The notes under the pieces are model-generated. The model saw only the letters and a list, made by a program, of their open reading frames with translations. It searched no databases and was not told where the DNA came from. DNA of 64,000 nucleotides from Plasmodium relictum (Eukaryota; Apicomplexa; Aconoidasida; Haemosporida; Plasmodiidae): assembly GCF_900005765.1 (NCBI RefSeq), contig NC_041692.1, forward strand, positions 1,240,001 to 1,304,000, read 5' to 3'. This document shows, piece after piece, positions 58,213-64,000 of this stretch. The position numbers and the translations under genes were made by a program. Positions within the stretch are counted from its first letter, which is position 1. Each line of letters begins with the position of its first letter.

Positions 58213-59617
58213 ATGATAATAAAATTTATTTTATTTATTATATTTATTAAAACAAATAATAGTTTTCATATAAATTATAAAATTTTACTAAAAAGTAACA
58301 AACAAAATTGTGTTAAAAATTTTCACCCTGTAAATTATTTTTATAAGTTTAAAAATGTAAAACCAAGAGAATTTAAAAATAAAATATTGTCTTTTTTTTC
58401 AAATTATTTTAACAGTGAATCTGATAAATATAAATTAAGTTAATGCAACATAATAAGAAAAAAAAAGGATGCATTTAAAGAACGTTTTATAAAAAATATA
58501 TATATAAATGTATAGATATAACATGATTTAGAAGAGAGAATGTGTTTATAAAATAATAATAATTCATAAAATAAAAAATAAAACATATATTTTTTTTTTA
58601 TTCAGATCAAGAAGAGAAAGATTATTTAGATAAATTAGGTCTTAGCGAAAATGATGATTATAAAAAGTTAGTTAAATCACATGAAGAATACATTGCAACA
58701 ATTAATGATATTAAGAGCAAATTAAAATATAAAGATTTATTTTTTTTTATTACCCAAAAATTGATTCATAAAAATATATATGATTTTAAAAGAAAACAAA
58801 AATATAATTTATTCCAAAAAGATGAGTACACTAGTGAATTGTCTATTGATTATGTGAAAAATTCAAATATTGAAGAAAGATTTAAAGAGCAATTATTAAA
58901 AAAATTAAGTGATGAAGAAAATAATAAAAAATTCCGATTTTTACGCATTTTTAAGTGGTATATAAAAAAGAAGAAAAAAAAAAGAAAGATTATGCATCAT
59001 ATATTAACATATTTTAAAATTGTATATTTATTTATTATATTTTTTATACGCCTTTTTAAATACAGGAAAAGTGCGCTAGATATATTTAACATTAGTAAAT
59101 TGATTATTCCAATTTCTTCCATCGGTTTTTTTTTATCAAAAATGGCAATTTTTTCAGTTGTTGTAAATATGTTAATAACTGCACATTTTTTAACTTTCAA
59201 AAAGGATCAAAAAAAAAAAATGAAAATTTCTACTTTACTTTTAACTATGGCACCTATATTAATACATTCTTCATTTGGCATAGTTTGTAATAACTTATTC
59301 TTCCAATATTGTAAGGTAATATATTGTAGAGACAAATTTTTTTTTATAACAAAAAGAAACTATGAAAATATAACTTTATAAAATTAGTATTTATATTTTA
59401 TTTCAACCTTTTTTCTTCTTTTTTTTTCTTTTTATAGCTTAATATACCCACATACTTAAAGAAAGAAAATTTTTTGTCTCTATTTATCAATATGCAATTA
59501 TATATAGCATCCTTAATTTATTTTACTAATAATAATAATGAAGATGAAAATGTAGATGAATATATAAATAATGATGAAAGTTTTGATAATGAATTTTCAT
59601 TAGAGCAAAATGATTAA
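58213..59617 (+). CDS. Three-exon membrane protein with signal/transit-like leader, unknown
   Basis: Hand-spliced: exons 58213-58438, 58606-59315, 59438-59617; introns of 167 and 122 bp, GT-AG, phases consistent; 371 aa. The first 18 residues (MIIKFILFIIFIKTNNSF) are a signal peptide. They are followed by about 50 Lys/Asn-rich, acid-poor residues, the pattern of a bipartite apicoplast leader. The middle is a charged helical region. Hydrophobic segments lie near residues 214-230, 241-271 and 286-308, with a fourth weaker one in exon 3 (INMQLYIASLIYF). The C-terminus is acidic and Asn-rich. Probably an integral protein of an apicoplast membrane. I do not recognise a family; a chance relation to import-channel proteins cannot be judged by eye. 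Confidence 0.75.
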
Positions 59618-60190
59618 GAAAAAAGCATTTTTTATTACTTTAGTTACATTTTAAGATATTTTTTAAAAAATGTGCATAACACTTTATGAATTAAAATCCA
59701 TTTTTAATGTAATTTTTTTTATTTTCTTAAGAATTATTTTAAAAGAATTAATTAAAAAAATTTTTTTTTTGTTCATTTTTTTAATATAGATAACTCAAAA
59801 ATTAAAAAAAAAAAAAAATGTGAAAAAATATGATACAAAAAGGATTGAAAAAAAATTGACTTTATCCTTAAAAAAGCATATATTTTTTTAAAAAAAATAA
59901 CCTAAATATATTTAAAATTCTAAAAAAGAAAAGATACAAAAAATATTAAAGATGAATATAAAGAAAATTTTATATGCATAAAAAAAAAGATATGAAAACG
60001 AAAATTGCCAACCAAAAATTCTAAAAATTGATATTACATATGTAGTACATTAAATATATAACCTTTTTTATTAGTTTTTTTTAAGTTAAAATTTAAAACA
60101 AATGGTTGCAGATAAAAAGTCTATTAGAATCTTCGTTGCTTTTTCTCATTTTATTTTGATATTAGAAATAATATTAAAATCAAAAAAATT
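59618..60190. other. Convergent intergenic region
   Basis: 573 bp between converging stops, AT-rich with poly-A near 59804-59818. Nothing recognised. Confidence 0.6.
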
Positions 60191-63100
60191 TTATTTTTTG
60201 TAAGAAAAATCAATTAAATCATATAATTTATAAAAAGATATGTTACTTTTTAAATCTTTTAATCTGTCAATAATTTTTAAATCACTATTTTCGTAAAAAT
60301 TAAAAGACAAATTTTCTTCATTATCACTATCAAAAACTTGATGGCAATTAGTTTTTAAAACTTTACGTAAATCAAATGAATCATATTTATTGTAACTTAA
60401 GTTGAAATATTTATCATTTTTATTTTCTTCTTTTGTCAAATTATGAAGAAAATCTTTTTCATGCAACCTAGAAAAAAAAATAAAAATAAAAATAAAAGCA
60501 ATAGTAAATAACGTAGGTAATACAAAGATAATAAATTAAACATTATAAACTTTAAGAAATTGCTTTGCTAAAGTATAATGAAATTTATAATAAAAATAAT
60601 TTATTATAAATGGTTTAATATATAATTTTCCATAGAAAAAATTTAAGAAATTCGTTGTATGCATATTATGTAAAATATTAAAATATTTAATTTAAAATAC
60701 TATTTTACTTTTTTTTTTTCTATAAATATAGTGAAAGTTTCTTTATACCTGTATGAATCAATTTGTCGTAGAAATTTTCTGGTAATTTTATCAATTTTTT
60801 TTTTTTTTAGTATATTTTTTTCATCATGTATCTCTTTTATTATCCTTTAGCAGAAGAGAGAGAAAAAAAATAATAAATATAATAATATTTAATTATATAA
60901 TAGATAGAAATTATGAAACAGTTAAAGAAAAAATATTTAACATTAATATAAATAAAAAATTATTACTTTTTTGAGTAATTAGAAAAAAGCTCCAGTTTTA
61001 TATCATCAGTGTTCTCAAGAATTTTCCTTATATCATTTTTTATGCATTCATAAAAATTATTTATAACGCATCTATAATCTTCCTATATATTAAAATGTAA
61101 TGCAAATATTAAAAATTAGACATATATATATTTTAACTATATTGATTAGTATTATAGAATAGTATTTATATGCAACATTTTTTATCTTACAGATTATTCT
61201 TTTTTTTTTTTATTTCTTAAGTATATATATATATATATATATTTATAAGCATACTATTATCATGCTGTTTAGGGAATAAGATTGATCTCTTTCATTTTGA
61301 ATATCATCTTTTAAATTATATTTCTAAAAAATAAAAGAAAATTATGTGTTAAAAAAAAAAAAAAAAAGTTAAACTACATGAATTTCTTTAAATAAATTGA
61401 AAAATATTAACGTAATGTGAAATATAAAAAAAGAAAATACATTTAAAATAAAGATACGGATTTTTATTATGATTAAGAATAAAAATATCCCATAATATTT
61501 AAATTATAAAAAATAAATAAACATGCATATATATTTAAATTTTAATTATAAGAAAATTTATTAAATTATAAAAGAAAAAAATTGTCTTTAAGTAAGATAA
61601 TGTATAAACAAGAAAATAACTATTTTATTTTAAAATAAAAGTTTAATTCACTTAAATAATAAATAGGTATAATTTAAGTAAAAAAACAAATACATAACTG
61701 AAAATTAAATGAAAATTGTCTTTTATTTTAATTTTATATCATAATTAATTACTAAAAAGGTTAATTCTGAAACATATATACAGTAATAATATAAAATATA
61801 ACGCAAAAACTGAGTAAAATATATATTTATTTACTTGGTGTAATTTCAACAATTTTCTTGATTTTTTTTTTTTTTTTTCAATTTTATCAATATGTTTTTT
61901 AAGCATAGAGTTTATTAAATATATTCTATTATTTCCTATAAAAAATTTGTGTATGTGTAAATATAATATAATCACAAAATGTTAAATTTTATTATAATTT
62001 AATTTTTTTTTTTTTATATTACTTAGTGTTTTTTTTATATCCATCAATAGTGTAGCACTAGAATAATTACTCCGAGAAAAAAATGAATCATTTAAACTAC
62101 TTAAGTTTTTTAACTTAATATCTTTTATAATACAATCTTCAATGCTATTATCTATTCTTTTTGTAATTTTTCTATTTATATATTCAATATTTTTATAAAT
62201 ATTATCACTTTCTTCTGTACACGTTATATCACTATTATTATAAATTTTATAAGTAGTTAATTTTTTATGATATACTCTTTTATTGCTTTCTCTAGGAGTA
62301 TTTGAATTATTCAGTTTATTAATTCTTTCATAGCTTATTATGTTTCTTCCTAATTTATGAATTTTTTTACTATTATTTTCTGTAATATTATTATTAGAAT
62401 AATTATCATTTATTATTAGATTATGTTTATTATTATTATTATTATTATTTGAATGCTTAATATCATTAATCATAATACTTTGAAGAGTATGCACAAAATT
62501 AAAGCTATAACTTCTATTTTTTTCTAATGTTTTATTATTTCTATTATTTTGAACATCATTATTTATTTTTTTAAATAAAGTACTCATTTTTTTGTTTAAA
62601 ACATTATAACTTAAAATTTTACTTTCACATTTTTTATTTTTTTCATAAAGAGATACATATTTTTTTAATTCTACTTTTATTTTACTATTTTCTTCTTTAT
62701 GTTTCATAGATGATAATTCTAGTTGCTCATTTTTATTCCTTAATTTTTCATTTTCTTCTATTAAATTATTTATTTTGTCAAGTAAATTATTTATATTTCT
62801 GTTTTTTTCTTTTTCATTATTTAAGTTTTTTTCTAATTCGTATATATAGTTTTCTTGATTTTCTGCATTTTCTAAGCCTAACTGTAGTTTTTCAATCAAT
62901 TTTTTATTTTTATTTTTTAGATTTTCCAAATTATTATCTATTATGCAGAAGTTATTCCTTAAAAATGTTTTTATATTTAATATAAAATTTTGAGAAAAAT
63001 ATTCTATAAACTTATCATCTATTTGTTCTTTATTATTATTCCATGCATTAAATTTATTATGTATGTTATAAATATTTTCAATACAACAGTCGTAAATGGA

Positions 63101-63220
63101 CGTATAATTTTCATTATTACTATATTTGATTTTTTCATTTAATTCTTTTAAAAAATTATTAAACAAATTAAATTCTAAATAAACATTATCCAAATAATTA
63201 TTATTAAAACTTTCATTCAT
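60191..63220 (-). CDS. Coiled-coil protein, six-exon model (unknown function)
   Basis: Preferred hand-spliced model: exons 62023-63220, 61835-61935, 61255-61323, 60967-61082, 60749-60844, 60191-60467, phases consistent, 618 aa. Exon 1 encodes a long coiled coil, about residues 90-215 (for example NLLDKINNLIEENEKLRNKN), then an Asn/Lys/Ser region. The later small exons are Asp/Lys/Glu-rich. Joining them explains why the 60191-61323 exons have no convincing start codon: only ATG at 61261-61263 is available, which would give a separate 165-aa protein. Alternatively exon 2 runs on past its donor GTAAAT to a stop at 61745, giving 462 aa with a C-terminal membrane helix (YIFYSVFALYFILLLYICF). Both forms could be made. 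No domain beyond coiled coil was recognised. Confidence 0.6.
61324..61834 (-). other. 511-bp intron or 3' region with alternative tail-anchor reading
   Basis: In the six-exon model this is an intron (donor GTAAAT at 61834, acceptor TTTTTTAG ending 61324). Its first 90 bases (61745-61834) are in frame with exon 2 and code for a hydrophobic helix and stop, so retention would create a tail-anchored form. The rest is AT-only and contains no start codon that leads into the downstream exons. Confidence 0.5.
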
Positions 63221-64000
63221 CTTTGTAAATAAAACAAAAATTGAAATATAAAATTCATATAGTCATATTTTCACTTCTATTGCACACAATTTTTTTTTCT
63301 TCACATAAAAAGTAAATATATGCACATCAATAAAAAGTATTGTACTTTATAGGAAGCTTAAAAAATGTAACATTATATAAAAAAAAATGAAAACTAAAAA
63401 ATCAAAGTTAAAAATAATGCCCAGAGTAAAAAAATTCAAACAAAATTGTTCAAAATTTTATATTTTAATGTTTAAAAATGAATATGTATTGTATGAATTA
63501 CATAACTACACATATGCATATTTATATATGCATATACTTATATTTCTTTGTAATACAATTTATTGCACTAATATAAACAAAAAAAAAAAAAAAACAGAAA
63601 TAAAAAATGAGTTTCCATTTTATGTATTTGGTTGTATTTTACTTTTTTCTTTATTTTTTATTTTTTTAAACTTTTATGATAGTTTAGTTGCAAATATATT
63701 TATGCATTATGTACATGTACATGCACTTGAATTTTTAACTTTTTCAAAATTTTGACAACTTATTAGAACAATTCATTAAAACAATTTTTTTCTTCTTTTA
63801 AATTAATAAATAAGACAGAAATGTAAGTTAATTTACATAGATATTATTCATAAAAAAAATAGTATTTAAAGAAAAATAGAAGAAATAAAAAAGAAATTGT
63901 AACATTATTTTATTTAATCCTTTAAAATAGCATCATGTTTTTTAAGTATAACTTTTTTATTTTAAATATGGTACATTTTTCATGTTTAAATGATACTTAA
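63221..64000. other. Upstream region of the coiled-coil gene
   Basis: 780 bp to the window end, holding the promoter of the leftward gene. A 122-codon frame at 63387-63755 (+) starts with ATG and has two hydrophobic stretches, but it is built from Y/F/I/K codons of TA- and A-rich DNA and ATGCATAT repeats. I do not call it a gene. TGCA-containing words (for example near 63715) may be regulatory. Confidence 0.5.

Noticed and set aside
63387-63755. 122-codon frame with two hydrophobic stretches
   Set aside because: Composition follows the AT-rich, ATGCATAT-repeat DNA; no motif, and it overlaps the promoter region of the leftward gene. Conservation would change this view.
1-64000. tRNA, rRNA, CRISPR, transposon or var/rif genes
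   Set aside because: Looked for and not seen. No cloverleaf-like G+C-rich segments, spaced repeats, transposase motifs or surface-antigen domains.

Overview
This is nuclear DNA of a malaria parasite (Plasmodium). The signs are extreme A+T richness, intergenic DNA made of poly-A/poly-T and TA runs, long proteins with Asn/Lys-rich inserts, short GT-AG introns with T-rich acceptors, and apicomplexan gene families. The order formin 2, clathrin heavy chain, P4-ATPase (ATP2), Raf kinase inhibitor protein, ribulose-phosphate epimerase, PRP17 matches, from memory, the core of P. falciparum chromosome 12. No var, rif or other surface-antigen gene is present. The composition is as A+T rich as P. falciparum, but the var cluster I recall between clathrin and ATP2 in that species is missing. 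An avian Plasmodium such as P. gallinaceum or P. relictum is my best guess (inference).

Layout: (1) 1-218 (-), start of a gene with a LisH-like N-terminus. (2) 3273-11024 (+), giant formin with a degenerate PTEN-like module. (3) 13073-18853 (+), clathrin heavy chain. (4) 19869-25183 (-), P4-ATPase lipid flippase, which I resolve into four exons. (5) 27038-27610 (-), PEBP/RKIP. (6) 29503-29998 (+), a candidate split microgene. (7) 31048-31731 (+), RPE. (8) 32801-34165 (-), CCCH zinc finger protein. (9) 36528-38387 (+), PRP17 splicing factor. (10) 39128-45682 (-), two-exon giant helical protein. (11) 46349-54211 (+), four-exon protein with a degenerate myosin-like head, IQ motifs and RCC1 repeats. 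(12) 55000-56358 (+), CWF19-like splicing protein. (13) 56473-56676 (+), tiny basic protein resembling ribosomal protein bL34. (14) 56685-57659 (-), TSR3 rRNA-modifying enzyme. (15) 58213-59617 (+), three-exon membrane protein with a signal/transit-like leader. (16) 60191-63220 (-), coiled-coil protein with two possible C-termini.

These are mostly unlinked housekeeping genes: actin and vesicle traffic (formin, clathrin, flippase), pentose phosphate metabolism (RPE), RNA processing and ribosome biogenesis (PRP17, CWF19, TSR3, possibly bL34). There are no operons; genes are monocistronic with long AT-rich flanks.

The most interesting item is gene 11. Its N-terminal 1,100 or so residues keep the layout of a myosin motor but have lost the P-loop and switch residues, followed by five IQ motifs and an RCC1-type tail. 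That architecture resembles Toxoplasma MyoH, the conoid myosin, and suggests a Plasmodium pseudo-motor relative. Other leads are the bL34-like microgene, a split microgene whose start codon abuts a TA repeat, an unexplained high-complexity island at about 34739-34806, and several hairpin-rich intergenic islands. All splice models were worked out by hand from phase and boundary sequences and need RNA-seq confirmation.
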